From Pelagophyceae sp. CCMP2097 (Eukaryota; Sar; Pelagophyceae), in NCBI GenBank assembly GCA_026770575.1, contig MU657182.1, forward strand, positions 229,034 to 293,033: 64,000 nt of DNA. The letters run 5' to 3'. Below, piece by piece: positions 53,587 through 63,718 of this stretch. Under the pieces are notes generated by a model. It searched no databases, was not told where the DNA came from, and saw only the letters and a program-made list of their open reading frames with translations. The translations under genes were made by a program, and so were the position numbers. The number at the start of each line of letters is the position of its first letter. Positions within the stretch are counted from its first letter, which is position 1.

Positions 53587-56509
53587 ATGGCGCCCGCTGC
53601 CTTCGCGGCCCCGACGGACGAGATGCGCGCCTTCAACGCGATGGGCGCCAGCTCGTGCGTCGGGCAGTCGGCGAAGCTGGACTTCATCGTGCGCGACCGC
53701 GCCCCCACTACGGCAAAAGCCCCCCCGCGGCGATGCGCTGCCAGTGGCCGCGGCGAAACCGGAGCGTCTAAGAGGTTGCGTCGAGGAGCGCGTGCCGAGG
53801 CGCAGCGTAGGCTCGCCTCGGCGGGTGCATCGCCATTGGCTACGTGCCTTTGATGGTCCTCTTCAAGGCCTCCGTGGTGAACGTCGGAGACAACCCCGAC
53901 CACGCCCAGGCGAGTCGCAAAAGAGGTTGCGGCCGTCGAAATGGGAAGTGTAGGTGGTTTTGATCACAGCAACGATCTTCGGCGCCTTTACCTTTCACAG
54001 CGTCACCTCGCTCTCGCGCTGGGACGTCTTCCGCCAATCCAAGGCCCCGGAGGACGACGTCAAGCGCATCGCCGTCTCCGGCGCGAGGCAGGCGGATTTG
54101 GCCATTTTGATCGTCTCGGTGGTCTCGTTTGTCGGGTTTCTTTCCCATTTGTCAATGGCTCTGGCCAAGATGCCCGTCGCGAATTCCGGCTTCGGCCGCC
54201 GCCAGCACGCCGCACGGTGGGCAGAGTGGTGCACGGCCGTGCCGCTCCTGATGCTGCTCATGCGCATGTTCGACGACGCCGTGCGTGTTTTATCGTTTGT
54301 ATCCTTGGCATAGCCCCCAGGGTAGGTGGTGCACGACCAGACGCTGGGCGCGGCGTCGCCGTCGTGGCAGGCTCGGGCGGCGGCCAAGGCTCGGCAAAGG
54401 TTGGCGCCTCCGGGCGGGCCTTTGGTGGTGATGAAGTGGTTCTGGACGGACGAGGCCGCGGCCGGGTGGCGGTCGTTTCTTTCGCTGACGCTGTCCACAT
54501 ACCTCGGCGCCGTCTTCTCGCTGGCGGGGGACCTCTTTCCGTTTTGGTTAAACGCTGTATTACTCGCTGGATCCATAGCACTCTTTTGCCCCATTTTTTT
54601 CAACCTCTGGAGGCAGCTGGAATGGGCGAGGCACGTCCGCGACACGGCCGAGGGCGCCACGCTGGTGGAGCAGATGGGGCACGTCGTGGCTTTAGAAAGG
54701 AGCGAAAGGCGGGTCTCTTTATGCTTCTCCTGCTCGGTGACTTGGTCGTTATTCGCTCTTGTTTACGTCGGCGGCGCGCTCCGCCTCTATTCAGAAAGGG
54801 TCGAGATGACGGCTTTAGACATTTTGGACGTCATGTCCAAAGCTTTATATGCGGCAGCTTTAGGCAAGTCGCACCTCGAGTCGATGTCCCCGGCCAAGAC
54901 TTTGGAAAGGCTCCTCTCTCTCGAACGATTTGCGACGGACCAGCGCCGCGCCTTTCTCAGGTACGTGATGCACGAGGTGCGAGTGCCTCTGAATACGGTG
55001 CATTTGGGTATCCACGCCATTCACGTTGAATTGCAAACCGCAGCGGAGCACAGGCTGCCCGCCCCGGTTTTAGCCACTTTGACCGACGTGGAAGCCATCC
55101 TGGGCGAGGTGAAGCAGTCCGTGACTGTCATGTCGGCGACGTTGGACGACGTGCTCAGTTTCGCGGCAATCGAGGAAGGCCGAATGGATTTAAATTGGGC
55201 GCCGTTTTGTCCCTCGAAGACTTTCCGAGCCGCACTGGACATGTTCGCCGGCGCGGCGGCGGCCAAGGGCATCACTCTCGTTTTAGAGGCGGACCCGGCG
55301 CACGCCGACTTCCTGCGCGGCGATGGGCGAAAATTGGCCGCGGTGGTCCATAATTTCGTCAGCAATGCGATCAAGTTCTCCGCGACCGGAACAACGATCC
55401 TCGTCACCGCCTCAGCAAGGCCGTTGTTTGACCTCTCGCGCGAAAGCTCGAGGCAGTCTACCAAGATTGGGTGCGACGACGATACCGAATCGGGTTTGCC
55501 AAAGTCGGTCCGGCGAGAGAAGCGAGGTTTCGCAGAGGTCTCGCAGTCGACGCGCTCCATCCCGACGCCCCTCGCGCTGGACTCGGAGGAGGAGTCTCAA
55601 GGAGACGCGCTTTGCGCCTTGCTCCGCGTGGAGGTCAAGGACGCCGGAGTTGGCATCAGGGAAGAAGACCAAAAACGTTTATTTACTGCTTTTTCGCAAA
55701 TCCGCCCTGGCGAGCTGCAAGACGGCCGCGGGTCCGGCCTCGGGTTGGCGATTGCGAAGCACGTGGTCCAGCTCCACGGCGGCACGATTGGCTGCCGGTC
55801 TCGCCTCGGGGAAGGGTCCACGTTCTCCTTTTCGGTCGTCTTGAACGTCGCTTCCAGAGCCGACTTTCGAGTCGAGGCTTCTGCGGCGTCGCCCCGGCCA
55901 AACGCGCAGAAGACGGCGCGGTACACGCCCTCTGAAGGGAGCGACGAGGTCTCGGCGTTCTTCGGCGGCAGTGCGCAATCAGAATCTTCTCGACCGCCGT
56001 CGTTTCTGGAATCGAGACCCCCGTCGTTCGAATCTCCGAGACCCGCGTCCTTCGACATCGTGGTGAATAGCGGCAACGTCGCGGCGGCGTCGGGGGCCCG
56101 ACAACGCTTTGCTTTAGTGGCGGATGACGTCCACATCAACCGCAAACTGCTCGCGCGCGTCCTCCAAAAGGAGGGCTTCGACTGCGACCACGCGGACACG
56201 GGCGCCGCGGCGGTGGAGGTGTATAGGCAAGCGGCGGCGAGTGGGAAGGCTTTTGATTTGATTTGTATGGATGCGGTCATGCCCGTGATGGGCGGCTTGG
56301 ACGCTACGAAGATCATCCGAGCCGACGGCTACACCGGTTTATTAGTCGGGTGCACGGGCAACGCCCTCGAAGAGGACATCCGCGACTTTATTGCCGCGGG
56401 CGCGGACCATGTTTTGACCAAGCCCATCTCCATACAAAAGCTCCGCTCTCTCTACAAAGAACGCCGAGCCAAGGACCCTCCGGTGGAGACCCCCGCCCAG
56501 TGTGGATGA
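53587..56509 (+). CDS. Histidine-kinase rhodopsin (rhodopsin - histidine kinase - receiver)
   Basis: Four exons (53587-53688, 53811-53909, 53954-54280, 54326-56509) give 903 residues. Residues about 35-350 form a membrane domain matching microbial rhodopsin. Helix B is VGFLSHLSMALA; helix C RWAEWCTAVPLL aligns with bacteriorhodopsin R82, D85 (here Glu158), W86 and P91. Helix F is TWSLFALVY (W182 kept). Helix G LDVMSK has D344 and K348, the retinal Schiff-base lysine. An added N-terminal helix (IAIGYVPLMVLF) makes eight, as in other enzyme rhodopsins. Then come the H-box RYVMHEVRVPLN (His392), N-box VHNFVSNAIKF, G1 DAGVGIREE, G2 GRGSGLGLAIAK, a Ser/Pro linker, and a receiver with phospho-acceptor LICMDAVMP (Asp825) and TKPI. 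Predicted light-driven phosphorelay sensor. Intron 53910-53953 is GC-AG. Confidence 0.87.
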
Positions 56510-56517
56510 GAAGCAAG
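56489..56517 (-). repeat. Dispersed short motif, degenerate copy
   Basis: GCCCAGTGTGGATGAGAAGCAAG resembles the inverted motif at 44364-44396 and spans the stop codon of the rhodopsin-kinase gene. Confidence 0.35.
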
Positions 56518-56655
56518 GACCGAGCCCAAGTCGTATAACACAACGGCGCGCGCCCGGAGCGACCGCGCCCCCCCATTTTTGACAAGCACGCCAGCGAAAG
56601 ACGACGTCTTGACCATAACTCACTTTTGCCCCAGACGAGGCGTGGGAAAACTCGG

Positions 56656-57362
56656 TTACGGCGTCTCGATGGCGTCGCGGTTGGTTTCGTCCTTGTCCGC
56701 GGCCGGCGCGGGCTTGGCGGAGGGCTTGGTCAACGCCGAGGCGAGGTGGGCCTTGCGGTGCTCGACGTATTCGACGATTTCTGGCAGTAACGCCAATGCT
56801 TTCTTGGTGAGCAGCTGCGGCTCCGTCTTGCCAACCGCGCGAGCCACGTACGCCTTGAGCCCAAAGCCCTCGAGGTCCGGCACGACGAGGCGCGTCACCT
56901 AGACAATGCTCTTCCTAAGCTCAAAGGACGACCCTCCATCGAGCCTCTGCCGGCCCTGGCGCCAGTCTGCGCACCTTCTTCGGGTCGACAATGTACAGAC
57001 CCAGCGACGTGTGCCGGCCGATCGTGCGCACGCCCTTGCCCTTGTAGTAGCCCTTGCCCGCCTTCTTCGACGTCAGCGGCGCGCGCCTATGCGAGCCTCG
57101 ACAGGCGCAAAGACAAAAGGGAAAGCGCCGGCGCGGGGGCCACCGACTCTGCAGCCGTCGGCGGATTGTAGAGGCTTTCTCGAGACCCCGGTCCGTTTCC
57201 GGCGCGCTCGTTTCCGACGGGCGCGGGCACTTGCTTAGTCCGCGCCTTGGAAAACACCTTATTCGCGAAAAAACGCAGCGACTGGGTAAACGGCGAGGGA
57301 CCGGCCAGGTGGCTCCCCGCGCCGAAGCGCTTCACCGCGACGAGGAACTGCGAGCCGAACAT
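56656..57362 (-). CDS. Mitochondrial ribosomal protein mL41
   Basis: Three exons from MFGSQFLVAVKRFG at 57362. After a short N-terminal presequence-like part (PSPFTQSLRFFANK) the second exon gives the family core KKAGKGYYKGKGVRTIGRHTS then LGLYIVDPKKV, and the third VTRLVVPDLEGFGLKAYVARAV. These are the hallmark blocks of mL41 (yeast YmL27), a large-subunit mitoribosome protein. A C-terminal helical and Lys/Ala-rich tail runs to the stop at 56656. The first donor is probably GT at the second of two overlapping sites (AAGGTG|T region), which keeps frame; exact border uncertain. Convergent with the rhodopsin kinase, 146 bp apart. Confidence 0.82.
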
Positions 57363-57725
57363 TGCGAGGGCGGGTCACGGATGCCGCTTGCCGTCGGAGC
57401 TGCTCTCGGGCCGGCGCAACGGTCACGAGGGGGAGCGCGCCTAAAAACCTGAGCCCGCCCCGATGCCGACCCTCGCGCGACGGCGATAGATGGCCCTCGG
57501 CGACGTGCGCAGACCGCGGTCCTGCTGTTGTGGCGCACAAAAATGGACCCGCACGCTCTGTTTTTGCGAGCTTCGCCAAAAACAAGGTGCATGCCGCGCC
57601 GGCGCTAACGGCGCGGCGCAGGCGCCGCTCCTGTTGCTTCGAGCGTCTGCCCTCTGCCGCGTCTCTTCCGTTGCGAGGCGTCGGCGTCTCGGGGCGTCGT
57701 TTCCTTACGTCGCCGGCGGGGCCCC

Positions 57726-60194
57726 TCAGAACGTCGTCGAGAACGGGTTGGACGAGTCTCTGGCGTGCGGCGCGGGCGGCTCGAACTGGTTCGGCGACTG
57801 CGCAAAGCCCGGCTGCGGATAGCCTGGCGGCGGATAGCTCGATTGCGGATAGCTCCCCAGCTGCGCAAAGTCTTGCTGATCATCATGATAGCCTGAGCCC
57901 GGCTGGGCAAAGTCCTGCCGCGCGTAGATCGGCTGCGAATAGCTCGGCTGCGCGTAGCCCGGCTGCGCGTACGTCGGCTGTGCGTAGCCCGGCGCCACGG
58001 GCACGGCGCGGACGGTGTTCCCAGGCGGCGCGGCAAAGACGTTGTCGTCATCGTAGTCGCGCGCGGGGGCCTCGTAGTCGCGCGCGGGGACCTCGTAGTC
58101 GCGCGCTTCCGCGCGCGAGGGCAGCGCCAGCCGCGCGCGCACGACTTCAAACGCCTCGCGCTGCGCTCTTGCTGCAGCGATGTTCTCGCGCGCGACGAGC
58201 TTGAGCTCTTGAGCCAGGTCGGCACCGCGGAGCCTGGCGCCATGAGTCGCCCCGCGCGGGCTCCGCACTCCAGAGGGCCCCGCGCGCTCTTCTGGGGAGC
58301 TCTTTCGGAAAGGAGGCGCGCCTGTGATGGAACGCAAACTCGACGGCGACGCGCTGCGTCGCGTCTTCCAGCGCCTGCATCGTCCGCCGCTCCGCCTCGT
58401 CCGCCGACGCTGCGACCTAATTCGACCCTCAAGGGCCGCCCCGAGCCTTGCGACGGGGGCCGACAGGCGTCAACGCACCGCGCGGGCCTGGGCGGCTTTG
58501 GCCTCTTGGTCTCGCATGGCGGCGTCGGCTTGGACCCGGCGCTTGACTGCGTCGTTTGCGGGCGACTTTTTGACCGCGCCGCAGGAGACCAACTCCGAGA
58601 TGCGCCCCCCATCACACCGCAGCGGCTCGGCGACGCGCGCCTCGGCGCCCTGCGCCATCGCCGCGGCGAGCGGCGACACAAAGCCCTCGCGCTCCGCCGA
58701 CGTCAGCGCCACTGCGCGCGTCACCGGCGACGGGGCCGAGAACCTCGGCTCCGCGGGCGCCGCCCACCGCACCGCGTCGACGACGGGCAGCTGCCGCGAG
58801 TCGTCCTACGAGGCGCCGTCGGGGTGCGGAGCGCCAGACCCCCCGGGACATTTTACTTGGTCGAACAAACAGAAGACGCACGCCGATGCGGGCGTCTCGC
58901 TGCTTCTCGCGCGCCATGGCCAGCGCCGCCTCGGCGCGCGCGTGGAGCGTGCGCTCGCGCGCGGCGCGCGCCTTGGCGTTGCCGACTGCTGCGGCGACGA
59001 CTGCGCGGTCGCGCAGCGCCGAGACGGCGCAAAGCGTCGAGAGCCGCGCGTCCTCCACGGCCGTCGCAAGAACCGCCGCCGTCGCCGCCGCGCCACCGCC
59101 GCCGGCGCGCGCCATGGCTTCGGACAGGTCCGCCAGCGGCTGCGACGCGCGAGGATCAAACTCGTACCTATTTTTGCGATGGGTGCCACCGCGGCTCGAG
59201 CTTGGCCCCCGCGACCCTCAGATCTCTCTCGGTCTGACCTGGCGAGCGCTCTGAGCGCGGCTGCGACGTGGCGGACCTCGTCGTCGCGGCGCGCCGTGGC
59301 GACGGCTATAGCGTTGGCGCGGCGCGCGAGCTCCACTTCGCATTCGTCCCGGTGATGTTCGCGATCCAAAGCGGCTTCGAACGCGGCGGCGACGGCGGAC
59401 TCGTCGAGGCGGCCGCGGCGGCGCAGGACGTCGAGCGCGGCGTCGATGGCTGCGCCGTCTGGCGGCGGCGGCCGCGGCGGCCTCTTCACCTTGGCCTTTT
59501 CGGGCGCAGCCACGCGGCCGATGCTCCCGCCGCGGTCGGCGGTTTGCGCGTCTTCGCTGGCAGGCTGCGTTTGCGGGCCGCGGACGAGGCGGCGGAGGCT
59601 GTCTAGAGCCCCAGCCACACGCCCTGCCTGCTCGTTCGTCGGCGCGTGCCGTCTGCCGGCGAGGAGCGAGTCGCGCTTCGCGTCGGCGTCGAGCTTCGTT
59701 TTCGCGGCGGAAAAGGTGGGTTCGTCGGGCGCGTAGAGGAAGGCGGTGACGCACTCGCTCTGGGCAAACTCTTCGCGCCCCACGATCCTCGCCACGTAGC
59801 GCGTCGCGCACTGCGACCATCTCGCCAGGTACTCGTCCGACGCGGCCACGTTGCGGGCCGCCGGCAAAGCGCCCAGTGACCCGGGCGTCGGCGGCAGCAC
59901 CGCGCCTACGCGTGCACGTTCGTCCGGAAAGCGTTTCAGGAAAGCGCTAACGCGCGCCGCTGGACGCACCCGGGAAGCGCATGGAGAGCTGCTCCGAGAG
60001 CCAGACGAAGTCGTCGCGCTTGCGCAGCACGTAGCCGCTGGCCGACGCCGACTGGACCTGCGGCGCGCGTCCAGCGGGTGCCTCGGACGCGGCCCACCCC
60101 GTGCGGCGGGACGCGGTCTGCGCGCCTTGGCCGCGGCGCAGTCGGGCTTGCCGCGCTCCGAGAGGCGCATCGCCTCGGCCACGACTGCAGCCAT
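57726..60194 (-). CDS. Sorting nexin (PX domain, BAR-like helices, NPF tail)
   Basis: Starts MAAVVAEAMRLSERGKPD at 60194. After intron 60058-60125 (GC-AG) comes SASGYVLRKRDDFVWLSEQL then SMRFPG, which an intron with a GTGCGT donor joins to AVLPPTPGS: the PX-domain basic loop and Pro-rich loop that bind phosphoinositides. The PX end is seen in YLARWSQCATRYVARIVGRE and SECVTAFL. Long Ala/Arg/Glu helices follow (about 59500-58200), as in a BAR-type dimerisation domain. The C-terminus has YAQPxYAQP repeats and ends NPFSTTF; NPF binds EH domains of endocytic proteins. Suggested role: endosomal sorting. Exon borders in the helical part are approximate. Confidence 0.75.
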
Positions 60195-60975
60195 GGTGGT
60201 GCGAGGGGGCTTCAAGATCCCGAATCCTTTGACAATTTAACCGCGGCGCCGACGAGCGTGCCGCGCGCGCGGGGCGACCGCCGCGCGCCGCAAAGCCCAC
60301 AGCTGGAGGCGCGAGTGCCTTTTGACCGCTCGCCGCTGCGCGCTCGCGCCGCGGGGCCTCGAAAATAGAGCTCGAGAGTCGACTCGGAGAACCAAAGCAC
60401 TTTTTTGAGAAGGATTTGATGAGTTCACTCACAGGTGCCTTTCAGGGCTCAATCACATTTGTAACCCTTGCACTTGGAGCCCGCTCGTAACTAGGTGCAC
60501 ACGCGCGCACATACGGTGCAATTCGGAAACACTCCCGCTGGCGAACGCTCCTGGCGACCGGGGAGCCACAAGGACCGGCCCAAGCCTTGCCAGCGGCTGT
60601 CAATGAGGGGTCGGCTGACCGAGGCCTTAAGAGGCCCCGAGCCCAAGGTGCTCTCTTCCACGTTGAGCACTGCGGGCGTTACATTGTAGGCAAGTTGTAC
60701 GCGCAGGTCTACGGCTGGGCCCACACAACGGCGGTTTGTGGCGCGCCTCAAGTCGCGCAGCGATCAGACCTGCTTTTTAATTTCTGTTGCAAATTTTGGA
60801 AAGTCGAAAAATGGTCAGGGGAATAATTGGCCAAGTTTGTGACGTCACTGGTGTTCGCAACCTCGACTCGTGACGGCAAAAGATTCGAAGATCGGGGTTC
60901 TTCGACCGCTATGGAGGTGTTCCCGCTGCCGGTGGACGAGCCCTCAACTGCGGGGCGGCGCGGCCGTCGGCGGCG
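60195..60975. other. Intergenic region
   Basis: Divergent upstream region of the sorting nexin and the ABC transporter. No repeat, RNA gene or convincing frame is seen. The first exon of the transporter probably begins near the right end but no start can be chosen. Confidence 0.5.
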
Positions 60976-63573
60976 CACGCGTTTTCGTTCAAACACGTTT
61001 CCTTCACCGTGAAGCTCTAAGGCCGCGAAAAACGCATCGTCGACGACGTCTCCGCGGGCGTGAGCAGCCGCGCGGGGAGCGGCGAGCGCACGACGCCGGG
61101 TGGCGGGAGCGGCGAGCGCACGACGCCGGGCGGCGGGAGCGGCGAGAGCGCGCCGCCGGACATAATTCGATTTCGACGCGCGGGGCCCTGTACCTTTCGC
61201 GGCGCAGGTGGCGCCCGGGCGCGTTTTGGCCATCACGGGCCCCTCCGGCGCGGGCAAGACGACGCTGATCAACGTCCTCACTCTGTCTGCGTTTGGCGGC
61301 GTCTCGCGCGGATTGGTCACCCTCGGCGGCCGTGCGATGACGCAGAAATTGTTCTCGCGCAAGTGCTTTGTCGTGCCCCAATACGACACGCACTGGGCCT
61401 TCCTCACCCTGCGCGAGACGCTCCAGTACGCCGCAGAGCTCTACCTGTCCGGCGTCGGCGCGGTTGAAAGAGCGGATGCCATTGACGCAATCGAGAAGAA
61501 GATGGGCTTGGTCTCCTGCAGCAACACCATCGTCGGCAACGAGTTCAAACAGGGACTCTCCGGCGGCCAGAAGAGGCGCCTCAGCATCGCAGTCGGCCTG
61601 TTGAAGAACCCGCAGCTCCTCTTCTTGAACGAACCCACGGACCCCGCCTAAAGTGCCGAGCGGCGGTGGCAGGCCTCGACGCGGCGGCGGCGGCGAACAT
61701 CATGGTCTTCATCCGGGAGCTCGCCGAGCGCGAGCGCCTCTGCGTCGTCGCGACGATCCACCAGCCCTCGACCAAGGTCCGAATCGCGTTTGTCGTCGCA
61801 TCCCGCCGCATCCAAACAAACGGAGTCCGCCACCCAAAGCGCCACCAAAGGCCCATAGGTGTACGAGGGCTTCGACCAGGTCATGGTCCTCGCCTCTGGC
61901 CGCATCGCCTACTGCGGCGCCGCCGGCGAGGCCGTCAACGCCTACCTCGCCGCCATCGGCGAGGCCGTGCCGCAGTTTACCAACCCCGCCGAGTTTGTCC
62001 TCGACTTGGTCAACGCCGACTTCCAGGCAATCGGGCAAGAAGGCAAGGTGCATTTGTTGGTGAAGAGGGAGCGTCGGACCGCGCCATAGATCGCGGCGAT
62101 TCTGGAGACGTGGCGCGTGCGTAGGCGATTCTGGAGACTTGGAGAGTACGCGGCCACGAATGGTCCGGCTCCGAGGCGGTTAAGGCGGACGCGGCCGAGG
62201 CCAAGGCTTTATCCGCGGAGCCCGAATCATCCTCGCGTGGCGTGGCCCTGGGCGCGCAAGTCTCCGTGATGCTGCGGCGGCACACGCTCCTCTCGCTGCG
62301 CGACCCGGCGCTGTACATTGGGCGCGCGCTGGTCATTCTTATCGGGAACATTTACTTTTCCCTCGTCTAGGAATTCCTACTTAAGCTTCCAGATGCGCGT
62401 CCCAAAACAATCTCAGGTGCTGAACCGCCTCTGGCTCTGCGTCTGGCTTATTGGTGTCCCGGCCAACCTCGGCGTCGTCGTCGTGATTGCGCTCAATTCA
62501 GAGTTCAAGTCCATCAAGCGCGAGATCCAAAATGGCATGTGCTCGCCCGTGGCGTACCTCGTCGCAAAGTCGTGCATCGAGCTTCCGTGAGAGTCCGAGT
62601 ACGACGGGATGCAGTCGGCTTCGACGGGGTACACGCCCTTGTTCTTCGCGGCCTGGGAATGGGGCTGCCCCGCCCGCAGTACCTCGCGCGGTAAAGCGAG
62701 CTTGACGTGGACCCAGGTTCTTCGTTCTCTTTGCGATCTGCGGCCTCGTGCCAAGCGCCTTCGGCCCGGCTTCGGGATCTCCATTTCTCGTGGGACATCT
62801 TCGTGCCGTTTGCCATAATCCAACGCATTTGAATTTAAGTTGCTTATTGTGATTTTGAAGTTTTTAAGTTTTTGGATTTTTTGGATTTGGATGGCCTGCC
62901 TTTTCCTTTCGAGTGCGCCGCCGCGCTCCTCGCCGTGAGCTTCGACAACCCGCTCCTTGGGATGATGAACTTCATGGGCGTCTGGTTCTCCGGCTTCCTC
63001 TACGGCGGCTTCCTCATCGCCGGTGCCTCGACGCGAAAGGCGCCGGGCCCCTGCCGCAAAGTCGCCGCCGACCCGAACACGGCGACGGCGAGGCCGCGCA
63101 CACAGGCAAGGACATGGTCTGGCCGCTGAAGATCTTCTACTACGTGATGCCGCTGCGATACGGCGTGAGGTGAGGGTTGATTGTTTATATCCCGGGAAAG
63201 ATGTGCAGACGCGGAGTATACCGGGCTGGCCGGCGTAAGGTCTATGGTCCAGACGGAATTCGCGTCGCGCGACTTCCACCGCTACCGCGCCTGCGTCGCA
63301 AAAGGCGGCGCGTGCTACGGCAAGAAGGGTACCGACGTCCTCCACGCCGTCCACCTGACTTCGTACCCGAACTTTGACTCGAAATCGACGTACGTGCCGC
63401 GTTTGAAGACGCGGCACCGGGCAGCGCGGTAAACGCGCCCCGTAGCTACGTCGATGACATCGTCGCCCTCGTCGTCCTCGCCCTCGGCTTCAAGCTCTTC
63501 TACCTGCTGACGTCGTACCGAAAGTCGCGAAAGGCCAGCACCATCCTGCCGCCGATCGAAGACGCCCACTGAG
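60976..63573 (+). pseudogene. ABCG-family half transporter, interrupted
   Basis: ATP-driven membrane transporter of the ABCG (White/PDR) type, NBD before TMD. Seen in order: FSFKHVSFTVKL, then an in-frame TAA (61018-61020), GREKRIVDDVSAG, VAPGRVLAITGPSGAGKTTL (Walker A), signature LSGGQKRRLSI, and Walker B LLFLNEPT, where the usual Asp is Asn. A TAA follows at 61649-61651 before AGLDAAAAANIM. Then H-loop IHQPST, YEGFDQVMVLASGRIAYCG, and TMD pieces VMLRRHTLLSLRDPALYIGR, VPANLGVVVVIALNSEFK, GMMNFMGVWFSGFLYGGFLI and VALVVLALGFKLFYLL. Two stops and a changed Walker B suggest decay; sequencing error is the alternative. A GT-AG intron (62368-62416) carries TAGGAATTCCTA. Confidence 0.65.
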
Positions 63574-63718
63574 GCACCGCTCATTTTTCTACGAAATCAG
63601 ATCACGACCTCGAGGAGCCCTCACAGAGACGCTGCCCACCCCAGTCGCGAGACCGACTGGCCCGCCGCGCCGCCGGCAGGACCGTGCTTTCGCTGTCTCG
63701 AACGACGATTGGGCTGAG

